Source: Candidatus Woesearchaeota archaeon | GTDB lineage: Archaea > Nanobdellota > Nanobdellia > Woesearchaeales > UBA525 | Direction: 5' to 3' | NCBI GenBank assembly: GCA_013331575.1 | Contig: DUGD01000081.1 | Coordinates: 10,197 to 28,440, forward strand | Length of the DNA: 18,244 nucleotides | Shown: positions 1 through 6,889 of the stretch, piece after piece | Layout of the letters: every line of letters starts with the position of its first letter | Numbering within the stretch: position 1 is the stretch's first letter | Position numbers and translations under genes: made by a program | The notes under the pieces: model-generated | Told to the model about the DNA's origin: nothing | Seen by the model: the letters and a program-made list of their open reading frames with translations, nothing else | Database searches by the model: none

Positions 1-113
1 AGGGAAGCGGAGCTTCCCTGCGCCGAGAAAACATTCGTTTTCTCCGGCATGCAGGCGCGTTTTCGTCGATGCTGCGAGGGACGAGCAGTGCGTGCTCCGC
101 GTCCCTTGCGTTG
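1..113. repeat. Structured dispersed repeat, copy A
   Basis: This stretch is repeated at 3495-3605. It begins with a perfect hairpin (1-8 with 12-19, GGA loop). A second hairpin follows (25-32 with 37-44, plus CC 23-24 with GG 46-47 and a bulged C45). A third compound stem pairs 74-82 with 101-109 and has an inner stem 83-87 with 93-97. The linkers and the first hairpin match copy B almost exactly. The second hairpin has a completely different stem sequence in copy B but the same shape, with one bulged base on the 3' side. The window starts inside or at the edge of the element, so its left end is unknown. It could be a structured RNA or a palindromic DNA repeat. Confidence 0.8.
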
Positions 114-159
114 AAGTGAGGATACCTCGCTCGTAGGGCAAGTTATCCATTAGCACCAT

Positions 160-349
160 CCTTATTTATATGATTATATGTTTATCCGTTCCATATGGTG
201 TGTCGCATGGCGTTTTCGACCGGAAGTGCTTCCGTTCAGCGCAGGGACTGTATCGATGTTCGGCCAGTCCGTCTACAGCTAGTCCGTCTATCGACTGGCT
301 ATGTGGGGTATGGGGGTGTGGCGGGCGATGTGCATAGTATGGTGGTCTT
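160..349 (+). promoter_or_regulatory. Candidate promoter and structured leader before the RNase P subunit gene
   Basis: An AT-rich TATA-like segment lies at 161-180. The likely transcript start near 194 would leave a leader of about 155 bases before the ATG at 350. The leader contains a perfect 6-bp hairpin (221-226 with 229-234). A second 7-bp stem pairs 263-269 with 293-299 and overlaps two direct copies of AGTCCGTCTA (266-275 and 281-290). Long leaders are unusual in this window, where most starts sit about 26-30 bases after a TATA box. The leader could be a separate small RNA. No coding potential is visible on either strand. Confidence 0.35.
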
Positions 350-730
350 ATGGTAAGCCGTTCGAAGCGTATTGTCGGTGAGTCTGTACGTAGCGATATA
401 GATTGTCTTTTCGCTCTTGCGGCGGCCCAGATGAGCGGTGTTGTATCGAAGGATCGTGTGGTGTCAAAGCCTGTGGTGTCAAAGACGCGCGTGAAGCTTA
501 AGGTGGATCCTGAGATGCCTCGAGGGCAGCGGCTCGCCGACCGGTATGTCGCTCTCGCCCGCGCTCTCGCGAGCCGCAACCGCGTGTCTTTGCGGCAGTA
601 TAATCGTGTCCATTGCCGCAAATGTTGCTGTTACTTCTCGAGTTCGACATTGCGGGTGCGGACGCGTCCTTCCTGTGTGGTGTATGCCTGTCTGCGTTGC
701 GGCGCCATAACGCGTTTGCGTAAATATTGA
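350..730 (+). CDS. rnp4: RNase P protein subunit Rpp21/Rpr2 (component 4)
   Basis: This 126-residue protein is the zinc-ribbon subunit of archaeal RNase P, which removes the 5' leader of pre-tRNAs together with the catalytic RNA and the Rpp29 partner. The family layout is visible. An N-terminal helix (about 12-28) is followed by a second helix with the RLADRYVALARAL pattern (61-73). A C-terminal zinc ribbon follows, with C89-x2-C92 and C114-x2-C117 around an RVRTRPS strand. Between the helices lies an unusual low-complexity insert (about 29-55) with three VVSK repeats, encoded partly by a tandem 15-base duplication near 469-498. The start at 350 is supported because the first helix begins right after it. 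GGTGGT lies just upstream. No obvious T-run terminator follows. Confidence 0.85.
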   Translation: MVSRSKRIVGESVRSDIDCLFALAAAQMSGVVSKDRVVSKPVVSKTRVKLKVDPEMPRGQRLADRYVALARALASRNRVSLRQYNRVHCRKCCCYFSSSTLRVRTRPSCVVYACLRCGAITRLRKY

Positions 731-904
731 AGGTCGTTATGGTGATTGCCTTCGGACTGCGATTGTCTTTGAATATTCGTATTCATTCGGGTACGAATTG
801 AACCATCCTGTTCTGTCACTCAGACGATAAATCTCTATCCAACATAGTTGTTACAGACTACCTATTGCGATTGTTATCTCCTAGACTAGTATTTCTCTTT
901 GCGC

Positions 905-917
905 AAAAATTAAAAAG
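905..917 (+). promoter_or_regulatory. TATA-like promoter of the phosphoesterase pair
   Basis: The A-rich element AAAAATTAAAAAG is centred about 28-30 bases before the GTG at 941. That is the archaeal TATA distance for a transcript beginning at or very near the start codon. No Shine-Dalgarno motif precedes the GTG, which agrees with leaderless initiation. Confidence 0.5.
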
Positions 918-940
918 AAAACCGTTCTTGTAGAAATCGG

Positions 941-2089
941 GTGGTACGGGTGGTAGCAGATCATTCTTCAGATAACAGCAACGATACGCCGTCCAAGCGT
1001 TCCAATAGGGCGTCGCGTAAGGAACGTAAGACCATGGATGCTGTCCTCGACGTGCTTATGCACGCGCCGAAAGGACGCACCAAATTCCAGCTCGCGGACG
1101 ATCTGAATGCGTCGCCGGGAGCGATCGATGCGGCGCTCAATACGCTGCGCAAGGATGGCCAGCATCTCATCGAGCGGCATGATAACTATCGCACTGGCGA
1201 CGTATCATTCCGGCTTTCGACGCACTTACGACCTGCCGAAGAGCACGTCTTCGGTCCTGAGTACTTCCCGGATGGCGTCGTCCGTTTCGCCGCCATCTCC
1301 AACACGTTCATCGGGAACAAATACCACCGTGATGATGCGCTCCACGCGTTCTACGATATCGTGAAACGCGATGGCATCAATCTCGTGCTCCACTGCGGCG
1401 ATATCCTGGCAGGAGTTCCCACCCCCGTCACGCGGGACGAGATACTCTTCTCCGACCCCGAGTTGCAGACGCAACAGCTTATCAAGAACTATCCGAAGGT
1501 ATCGGGTGTTGATACGTTCTTCATAACCGCGAAAGATGCGGAAGGGACGTTCACAAGGCGACCGCACTACCTCAACATCGGACGGTTCATCGAAGAGGAG
1601 GCGCTCGAAGCAGGCCGCAGCGACTTGCACTATCTCGGCCCGCACGAAGTGGATACTCGCATGAGTGTCGGGGGCAAGGATGTCGTCGTGCGCCTCGCGC
1701 ATCCGACCATCGGTATTCCGTACGCAAAGAGCTACCGCCCCCAGAAGATGGCGGAGAGCATCCAGGGCGGTACAAAACCCCACGTCATGCTGGTGGGTCA
1801 CACCGGTAACCTCGAACACATCTTCCCCAAGGATATCTGGACCGTGCAGGTGGGAAGCTTCATCGACCAGACGCCGAGCATGCGCAATGCGCAGCGCGAT
1901 ACGGTAGTCGGCGGCTACATCATCGAACTACGCCGCCCGCAGGAGTACAAGCTCCCTAGCGGCATCGTCTCATACGAGGAGCGTTTCCAAGAGGATCAAG
2001 TAGCGCTCATCCCTGAGGCGGTGGCATTCTTCAACCGCGGTTTCTACGAACGGACAAAGGCGCCCTATCTCAAGGGCAAGAAGAGGTGA
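941..2089 (+). CDS. Degenerate calcineurin-like phosphoesterase with N-terminal winged helix
   Basis: This 382-residue protein is a diverged paralogue of the downstream gene. Residues about 25-92 look like a winged-helix domain. A calcineurin-like fold follows from about 113. Its first metal motif D-x-H reads N121-T-F123. The GNH(D/E) motif reads TAKDAEG (196-202). The terminal G-H-x-H reads GHTG (286-289), but the middle GD motif is intact (HCGD, 151-154). Most metal ligands are therefore gone and catalysis is doubtful. The shared paralogue signature is SYRPQKM (264-270) and WTVQVG (300-305). The start is GTG at 941, with GTG 950 also possible; ATG 1034 would cut into the winged helix. The next gene starts one base after the stop, so the two are probably translated together. 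A structural or regulatory partner role is inference. Confidence 0.7.
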   Translation: MVRVVADHSSDNSNDTPSKRSNRASRKERKTMDAVLDVLMHAPKGRTKFQLADDLNASPGAIDAALNTLRKDGQHLIERHDNYRTGDVSFRLSTHLRPAEEHVFGPEYFPDGVVRFAAISNTFIGNKYHRDDALHAFYDIVKRDGINLVLHCGDILAGVPTPVTRDEILFSDPELQTQQLIKNYPKVSGVDTFFITAKDAEGTFTRRPHYLNIGRFIEEEALEAGRSDLHYLGPHEVDTRMSVGGKDVVVRLAHPTIGIPYAKSYRPQKMAESIQGGTKPHVMLVGHTGNLEHIFPKDIWTVQVGSFIDQTPSMRNAQRDTVVGGYIIELRRPQEYKLPSGIVSYEERFQEDQVALIPEAVAFFNRGFYERTKAPYLKGKKR

Positions 2090-2090
2090 C

Positions 2091-3323
2091 ATGATGGCCA
2101 AAGCAGCTAAATCCGCTAAATCGGCGCGTAAACCGCGCAATCACCTCGCAGAGAAGATACTCGCCAAGATGGGTGATGCAGGACCTGTGGTCTATGATAT
2201 CGAAGCGCTCGCGAACGAGTTCAACGTCACACCGAGCAAACTGCGCGATGCGTTCGAAGAGGCGCAGCAACGCGGTGGCACGGGGTCGCTTTCCGATTTC
2301 GCGACCGTTCCCGACGCGTATCTGGATGATGCGCAAGCGCCGCGCAAGCAAAAAATAACGAAGATAGACAGCGAACGGTTCTACTCCGATACACCGCTCC
2401 TCTTCGCAGGCACCGCCGACACGCACTTGGGTAGCGAGTTCGCGCTCGACAACGGCAAGGCAAAGACAGGTCCGACTTGGGATTTGTACCGCATGTGCGA
2501 ACGCGAAGGAATCCCTGTTGTGTTCCACGGCGGCAATTGGGTCGATGGCCACGCCCGTTTCAATCAGTACGAAGTGAAGAAGATCGGTGTGACTGCGCAG
2601 ATAGAGATGTTCATCAACGAATACCCATACGCCAAGGGAGTCAAGACTCTCTTTGTCGGCGGCGACGACCATGAAGGGTGGTGGCTGCAGCGCGAAGGCC
2701 TCGATATCGTCGAGTACGCAGCGATGAAGGCCGCTGCCGGCGGACGCGATGATATGGTCTTCCTCGGTTATGTGGAGGCCGACATCGCTCTCATCCCGGG
2801 CGGCAAGATGATCTACAATCGTTACGTTGCATCATCGAAAGAGCTGCAGGAGATAATGCAGATGTCCGATGAGGAGAAGGCGAAGTTCCAGGCGGAGAAC
2901 CCCGGTCTTGATCGACCGTTCCCGGGCGGATTGCAGCGTACGCTCGACCTCTCCGCGCACCCGAACCACGCCATCTTGCGCCTCAAGCACGGCGGCGGTG
3001 GCACCGGTTACGCTACGAGCTACCAACCGCAGAAGATCATCAACGGCTATGAGAGCGGCGAGAAGGCGCAGATAGAGCTGCTTGGGCACTACCATAAGGC
3101 GTCGGTCGATTACCTGCGCAATTGCTGGACGGTGCAGTTAGGAACCACTGAGGCGCGCACGACGTTCATGAACAAGAAGAATATCATCCCGCATGTGGGT
3201 ACATGGATGTTCAAGGCGAATCAGGCGCCGACGGGCGAGATTAACCGCTTCCAGCACCGTTTCATCCCTTACCATGTACGCGGTTTCAACTTCGACCCGC
3301 GAGCGTACGGATTACGCGGGTAG
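2091..3323 (+). CDS. Calcineurin-like metallophosphoesterase with N-terminal helix-turn-helix
   Basis: This 410-residue protein has a basic, Ala/Lys-rich start and a helix-turn-helix-like region (about 17-65). A metallophosphoesterase core starts near 103. Metal-site motifs are D110-T-H112, GGDDHEG (190-196, in place of GNHE), H300 and the terminal GHYH (332-335). The usual GD of the second motif reads GGNW, so N149 replaces the bridging aspartate. This is the motif the upstream paralogue keeps. Two extra stretches absent from the first copy (about 216-285) may cover the active site. The stop of the upstream gene lies inside the ribosome binding site GAGGTGA (2083-2089). ATG 2094 fits that spacing as well as ATG 2091. 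The substrate is unknown; phosphodiester or nucleic-acid ends are plausible given the helix-turn-helix. Confidence 0.75.
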   Translation: MMAKAAKSAKSARKPRNHLAEKILAKMGDAGPVVYDIEALANEFNVTPSKLRDAFEEAQQRGGTGSLSDFATVPDAYLDDAQAPRKQKITKIDSERFYSDTPLLFAGTADTHLGSEFALDNGKAKTGPTWDLYRMCEREGIPVVFHGGNWVDGHARFNQYEVKKIGVTAQIEMFINEYPYAKGVKTLFVGGDDHEGWWLQREGLDIVEYAAMKAAAGGRDDMVFLGYVEADIALIPGGKMIYNRYVASSKELQEIMQMSDEEKAKFQAENPGLDRPFPGGLQRTLDLSAHPNHAILRLKHGGGGTGYATSYQPQKIINGYESGEKAQIELLGHYHKASVDYLRNCWTVQLGTTEARTTFMNKKNIIPHVGTWMFKANQAPTGEINRFQHRFIPYHVRGFNFDPRAYGLRG

Positions 3324-3325
3324 AG

Positions 3326-3360
3326 TGCTTTTTTTTGTAATTCTTTTCTTTTTCTTTCTT
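3326..3360 (+). terminator. T-rich archaeal terminator after the phosphoesterase pair
   Basis: Eight Ts (3329-3336), followed by further T-runs to about 3360, begin a few bases after the stop at 3323. No hairpin is needed for archaeal termination of this type. Confidence 0.7.
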
Positions 3361-3432
3361 GTTTAATCTGTTCTCGCAGGGGTACCTCGTACTTCAGTGT
3401 GGGGGGGCGCCTTGGAGTGTTTCCAGAACGCT

Positions 3433-3493
3433 CAAGAGCGAAGCTCTTGGCGCGCCGGAAATCTATGATTTCCGAGCGAATCGGCCGATTCGC
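3433..3493. repeat. Chain of three perfect hairpins next to repeat copy B
   Basis: Three perfect inverted repeats follow one another. The first pairs 3433-3439 with 3443-3449 around a GAA loop. The second pairs 3456-3463 with 3467-3474 around TAT. The third is a full 18-bp palindrome at 3476-3493. They run directly into the first hairpin of repeat copy B at 3495. No coding function is apparent. Confidence 0.8.
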
Positions 3494-3494
3494 G

Positions 3495-3605
3495 AGGGAA
3501 GCGGAGCTTCCCTGCGCCCCGACAACAAGTTGTCGTGGGCATGCAGGCCGATTTTCGTTGATGCGGCGAGGGACGAGCAGTGTATGTTCCGCGTCCCCCG
3601 CATTG
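3495..3605. repeat. Structured dispersed repeat, copy B
   Basis: This is a second copy of the element at 1-113. The hairpin 3495-3502 with 3506-3513 is identical to copy A. The next hairpin (3520-3526 with 3529-3535, plus CCC 3517-3519 with GGG 3537-3539 and bulged T3536) keeps the shape but not the sequence. The final compound stem pairs 3566-3574 with 3593-3601 and 3575-3579 with 3585-3589. In its inner stem a C-to-T change relative to copy A becomes a G-U pair. Short palindromes continue to about 3640 (GGATATCC, GCCCTTTAGGGC). From there to 3730 nothing further is recognisable. Confidence 0.8.
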
Positions 3606-3733
3606 TAGCAGGGATATCCGGCCCTTTAGGGCGGGGTTATTCGTTCTCGAGTGTTGCTTTTTTGCGCATTGTGCTTCAGTTCGCGATGAATGCAAAGCGT
3701 GGCTTTCATCGCTAGTTGTTGTTATCGCCAGTA

Positions 3734-3742
3734 AGTTTATAT
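3734..3742 (+). promoter_or_regulatory. TATA-like promoter of the DUF5652-like gene
   Basis: AGTTTATAT is centred about 27 bases before the ATG at 3766. This supports a leaderless transcript from that ATG and excludes the in-frame ATG at 3751, which is only about 10 bases away. Confidence 0.55.
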
Positions 3743-3765
3743 CTACACGAATGCAAGCGCTCTTC

Positions 3766-4014
3766 ATGGCAACCGTACCTGTATTCGACCCCGCAATGCT
3801 GCTCTGGCTCATCCCGCTCATGATATGGGAGGCCGTCTGGAAAGGCATCGCTCTCTGGAAGTCGGGCCGCAACAACCAGCTCGCGTGGTTCATCTGCGTG
3901 CTTGTCATCAACACAGTAGGTATCCTGCCCATCGTCTACTTGGTCTGGTTCCAGAAGAAGAACGGCGTGAAAAGCGCACCGGCGAACGCGGCCAAGAAGA
4001 AAAAGAAGCGATAG
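3766..4014 (+). CDS. Small two-helix membrane protein, DUF5652-like
   Basis: This 82-residue protein has two hydrophobic segments (about 10-28 and 41-63) separated by the short polar hinge WKSGRNNQ. It ends in a Lys/Ala-rich tail finishing with six basic residues, likely cytoplasmic. The pattern LIPLMIWEAVWKGIALW, a hinge, and then ILPIVYLVWF resembles DUF5652, a small membrane family common in CPR bacteria and DPANN archaea; this match is from memory. Its role is unknown. ATG 3766 is preferred over ATG 3751 because of the TATA position. The open frame extends far upstream through the hairpin repeat, but that part is not protein-like. A T-rich terminator follows. Confidence 0.7.
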   Translation: MATVPVFDPAMLLWLIPLMIWEAVWKGIALWKSGRNNQLAWFICVLVINTVGILPIVYLVWFQKKNGVKSAPANAAKKKKKR

Positions 4015-4027
4015 ACGTCTTCTACTG

Positions 4028-4048
4028 ATTTTTTTAAAATTCTTTTTC
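4028..4048 (+). terminator. T-rich terminator
   Basis: Runs of seven and five Ts lie 14-34 bases after the stop of the small membrane protein gene. From here to 4280, between this gene and the convergent Cdc48 gene, nothing else is recognisable. Confidence 0.6.
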
Positions 4049-4280
4049 GATTATTCTCGCATACATCTTTGCATTGTGTCGAGCGAGTATGTGTTTCTCC
4101 AGATAGTCAATTACTTCTTCTCGTCTTCAAGATTGTTTTGTTGCGATGCAACTGCGCTGCGGCGAGAGTAGCGCTGTCGGACGCGAGGTGATTTCCGAGT
4201 TATGGGAACGCCAACTTCGAAAGCCAAAACCCCACCAAGGCAGCGCTCGTGCTATGTGTCACGTAATTTTCGCCGGAGAT

Positions 4281-6578
4281 CTATCCGTAGTAGCTCGGTT
4301 TCTCGGTCGCCTGTTTGCCGCGCGCTTGGCGGAAGGTGGATTCGAGGTTCTTGTATCCCTCTTCTATCGTCTTGTCCACCGAGGGCTTGACCTTGTCGAG
4401 TGCCAGCTTGAAGTACTTCATGCTGATGGTCGCTGACTTGATGTCTTCGCGTAGGGCGAGTATCGCCGCCTCGCGGCACACCGATTCGATGTCCGCTCCG
4501 ACGTAGCCTTCGGTCTTCTCCACAAGCTCTGTCATATCGACATCTTTCGCAAGCGGCATGCCTTTGGTGTGCACCGAGAACACCTGTTTTCTCGTCTTTT
4601 TGTCCGGCACCGGTACGAGGATTATCCTGTCGAACCGTCCCGGGCGCATGAGCGCTGTGTCGATGATGTCCGGTCGGTTCGTTGCCGCGATGATGACGAC
4701 ATCGTTGAGCTCTTGGAGCCCGTCCATTTCGGTCAGTAGTTGGTTGACCACTCGTTCGGTCACGCCAGAATCATGTCCGCCGTCGTTGCGCCGTGGTGCG
4801 ATACTGTCTATCTCATCGAAGAAGATGATGGTGGGTGACGTCTGGCGTGCTTTCTCGAATATCTTGCGTACCGCCTTCTCGGATTCGCCGACCCACTTGG
4901 AGAGGAGCTCCGGTCCTTTAACTAGGATGAAGTTCGCCTCCGATTCGCGGGCGACTGCTTTCGCGAGGAGCGTCTTGCCGGTTCCCGGGGCGCCGTACAT
5001 GAGCACGCCCTTGGGCGGTTTGACGCCCAGGCGCAAGAACGCTTCCTTGTGCTTGAGCGGCCACTCGACCGCCTCTATAAGCTCTTGTTTGACGTCGCTT
5101 AGGCCGCCGATATCGTTGTACGTCGTGTTGGGCACTTCGATGAGCACCTCGCGTAGCGCGGATGGACGGACGACCTTGAGCGCCTCCAGGAAATCCTGGT
5201 GCGTGATGATGAGTTTCTCGAGAAGTTCCGGGGGGAGTTCCTCATCGCCTTGCAGGTTGATGTCGGGCAGCACGCGGCGCAGCACTATCATCGCCGCCTC
5301 TTTCGCGAGCGCGGCCAAATCCGCTCCGACGAAACCGTGCGTGATGGCGGCGATCTGCTCGAGCTCGACTTTCTCCTTGCCCTTCTCCTCAAGCGGCATG
5401 TTCCTCGTGTGGATCTTGAGGACGTTCAAGCGGCCCGGCGCTTGCGGCACGGCGATCTCTATCTCGCGGTCGAACCGGCCGGGTCTGCGCAGTGCAGGAT
5501 CCAGGGTGTTCGGGATGTTCGTCGCGGCAATGACAACGACTTTGCCGCGCGATTTCAGGCCGTCCATCATAGTGAGGAGCTGTGCGACGACGCGGCGCTC
5601 GACCTCGCCCTTCGACTCCTCGCGTTTGCTCGCGATAGCGTCTATCTCGTCGATGAAGATGATGGAGGGAGCGTTCTTCTCCGCCTCTTCGAACTTCTTG
5701 CGGAGGTTCTCCTCGGATTGTCCGTAGTACTTGGACATGATCTCCGGGCCGTTGATGAGGATGAAGTTGGAGTTGGTCTCGTTCGCGATGGATTTGGCGA
5801 GGAGCGTCTTGCCGGTTCCTGGCGGGCCGTGGAGCAGGACTCCTTTCGGCGGTTCTATGCCGAGGCGTTCGAAGATCTCGGGGTGTTTGAGTGGTAGCTC
5901 GACCATCTCGCGGATCTTCTTGAGCTCTTCGTCGAGGCCGCCGATGTCTTCGTAGGTGACGTCGATCTCGCGCTCCTCCTTGACCTCTACCGCTTCGGGG
6001 TTGAAGACCACCTGCGTGTTCTCCGTGATGAGCACGGGTTTTTTCGCAGGGGTGCTTTCTACGACGATGAATTTGAGGTCGCCGAGGCCGAATGAGAGTA
6101 GCGAATCGTCTTCGAGCATGCTGAACATCTCATCGAAGAAGGGGTTGTCGCTCATGGTCGTCCGTCTGCGTCGCGTGCCGCCTAGCGATACGATGTCGCC
6201 TTTGACGACTGCGCGGCCGAGGAGGCCTTTCTTGAAGATGATGGGGTTGGCGCGTATCATGATGCCTTTGCGCGCCGGTGCGATGGTTATCTTCTTGCAC
6301 TCGAAGACTTCCGCTTTGCGTACTTTGACCATCTCGCCGATGGTCGTCTTTGCGTTGCGTCGTGTGAGTCCGTCCATGCGGATGACGTTCGCGCCGATGT
6401 CGCCTGGGAGCGCCCTGTCTACGATGCCGACCGTCGGTCGTTCGCCGATGATCTCCACGATGTTGCCGGGGCGGACATCGAGCTCTTTCATGAACGCGGT
6501 GTCGAAGCGGACGATGCCCTTGTTGACGTCGTCTTGGATGGCCTCTGCGACTTTCAAGTGGGATTCTTTCTCGGGCAT
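4281..6578 (-). CDS. cdc48: Cdc48/VAT-type double AAA+ ATPase
   Basis: This 765-residue homologue of VAT/p97 is a hexameric unfoldase that extracts and unfolds proteins, probably feeding the archaeal 20S proteasome. The N-terminal substrate-binding domain (about 5-190, a double-psi barrel plus a second lobe) is complete. D1 has Walker A GPPGTGKT (251-258), pore loop KYYG (283-286), Walker B IIFIDEID (306-313) and RRPGRFD. D2 has GAPGTGKT (529-536, Ala for the usual Pro), KWVG (561-564), IIFFDEID (584-591) and MRPGRFD. The C-terminus ends SYYG, which can be read as an HbYX-type proteasome-docking tail. An in-frame ATG at 6644 would add 22 residues, but it lies upstream of the predicted transcript start near 6631. 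ATG 6578 begins where family similarity begins. GatE is divergent. Confidence 0.95.
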   Translation of the reverse strand: MPEKESHLKVAEAIQDDVNKGIVRFDTAFMKELDVRPGNIVEIIGERPTVGIVDRALPGDIGANVIRMDGLTRRNAKTTIGEMVKVRKAEVFECKKITIAPARKGIMIRANPIIFKKGLLGRAVVKGDIVSLGGTRRRRTTMSDNPFFDEMFSMLEDDSLLSFGLGDLKFIVVESTPAKKPVLITENTQVVFNPEAVEVKEEREIDVTYEDIGGLDEELKKIREMVELPLKHPEIFERLGIEPPKGVLLHGPPGTGKTLLAKSIANETNSNFILINGPEIMSKYYGQSEENLRKKFEEAEKNAPSIIFIDEIDAIASKREESKGEVERRVVAQLLTMMDGLKSRGKVVVIAATNIPNTLDPALRRPGRFDREIEIAVPQAPGRLNVLKIHTRNMPLEEKGKEKVELEQIAAITHGFVGADLAALAKEAAMIVLRRVLPDINLQGDEELPPELLEKLIITHQDFLEALKVVRPSALREVLIEVPNTTYNDIGGLSDVKQELIEAVEWPLKHKEAFLRLGVKPPKGVLMYGAPGTGKTLLAKAVARESEANFILVKGPELLSKWVGESEKAVRKIFEKARQTSPTIIFFDEIDSIAPRRNDGGHDSGVTERVVNQLLTEMDGLQELNDVVIIAATNRPDIIDTALMRPGRFDRIILVPVPDKKTRKQVFSVHTKGMPLAKDVDMTELVEKTEGYVGADIESVCREAAILALREDIKSATISMKYFKLALDKVKPSVDKTIEEGYKNLESTFRQARGKQATEKPSYYG

Positions 6579-6651
6579 GGTGTCACGTCTTGTGCCGATG
6601 GCTGCGTCGGAGCAGTACCTTGATGGCGTTGGTGTCTGGTCCATCCGGTCT

Positions 6652-6663
6652 GTTTTAAAAATC
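6652..6663 (-). promoter_or_regulatory. TATA-like promoter of the Cdc48 gene
   Basis: On the minus strand this reads GATTTTTAAAAC, placing the transcript start near 6631. That leaves a leader of about 50 bases before ATG 6578, with GTGA a few bases upstream as a weak ribosome binding site. Confidence 0.5.
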
Positions 6664-6851
6664 TTGCTGGGGAATGCGAGAAACGGTAACCATCATCGTG
6701 CTAACGGTTGCTGCGGAGGACATGCTCTCGGACGATTTCGGGCGCCGCGTTGCCGTCGGGTCCCCCGGTCTGCGGACCGTACCCGACACGGCGTCCTCAG
6801 AGTTACTCCAAGGCAGCAACTATCTGTCATTTCTCTCAGGGCCTTGTCCTG
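6664..6851. other. Gene-free spacer between divergent promoters, with a strong hairpin
   Basis: About 190 bases lie between the Cdc48 and GatE promoters. The clear structure is a compound hairpin at 6755-6787. GTCGGGT pairs with ACCCGAC, and an inner CGGTC pairs with GACCG around a four-base loop. The open frame reading into GatE here shows no protein-like pattern. A small RNA is possible, but no C/D box pair or K-turn is visible. Confidence 0.4.
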
Positions 6852-6857
6852 GCGAAA

Positions 6858-6867
6858 GTATAAAAAG
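6858..6867 (+). promoter_or_regulatory. TATA box and BRE of the GatE gene
   Basis: GTATAAAAAG, preceded by a purine-rich CGAAA (BRE-like), is centred about 27 bases before ATG 6890. This fits a leaderless transcript and fixes the start. Confidence 0.75.
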
Positions 6868-6889
6868 CGCGGTATTGCACAACGAGAAT

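Noticed and set aside
166..621. Minus-strand frame opposite Rpp21
   Set aside because: Low-complexity and Arg/His-rich, with no ribosome binding site. The plus strand carries a recognisable protein.
731..904. Small RNA or gene between Rpp21 and the phosphoesterases
   Set aside because: Only a weak hairpin (TTCGTA with TACGAA, about 776-797) is visible. The minus-strand frame is unconvincing.
3580..3765. N-terminal extension of the DUF5652-like protein
   Set aside because: It runs through the hairpin repeat and upstream of the TATA box and does not look like protein.
4558..5955. Long plus-strand open frames opposite Cdc48
   Set aside because: They are Ser/Arg-rich antisense shadows of a strongly conserved gene and show no family pattern.
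6785..6845. C/D box small RNA on the minus strand
   Set aside because: D-like CTGA motifs are present, but no convincing C box lies at the right distance.
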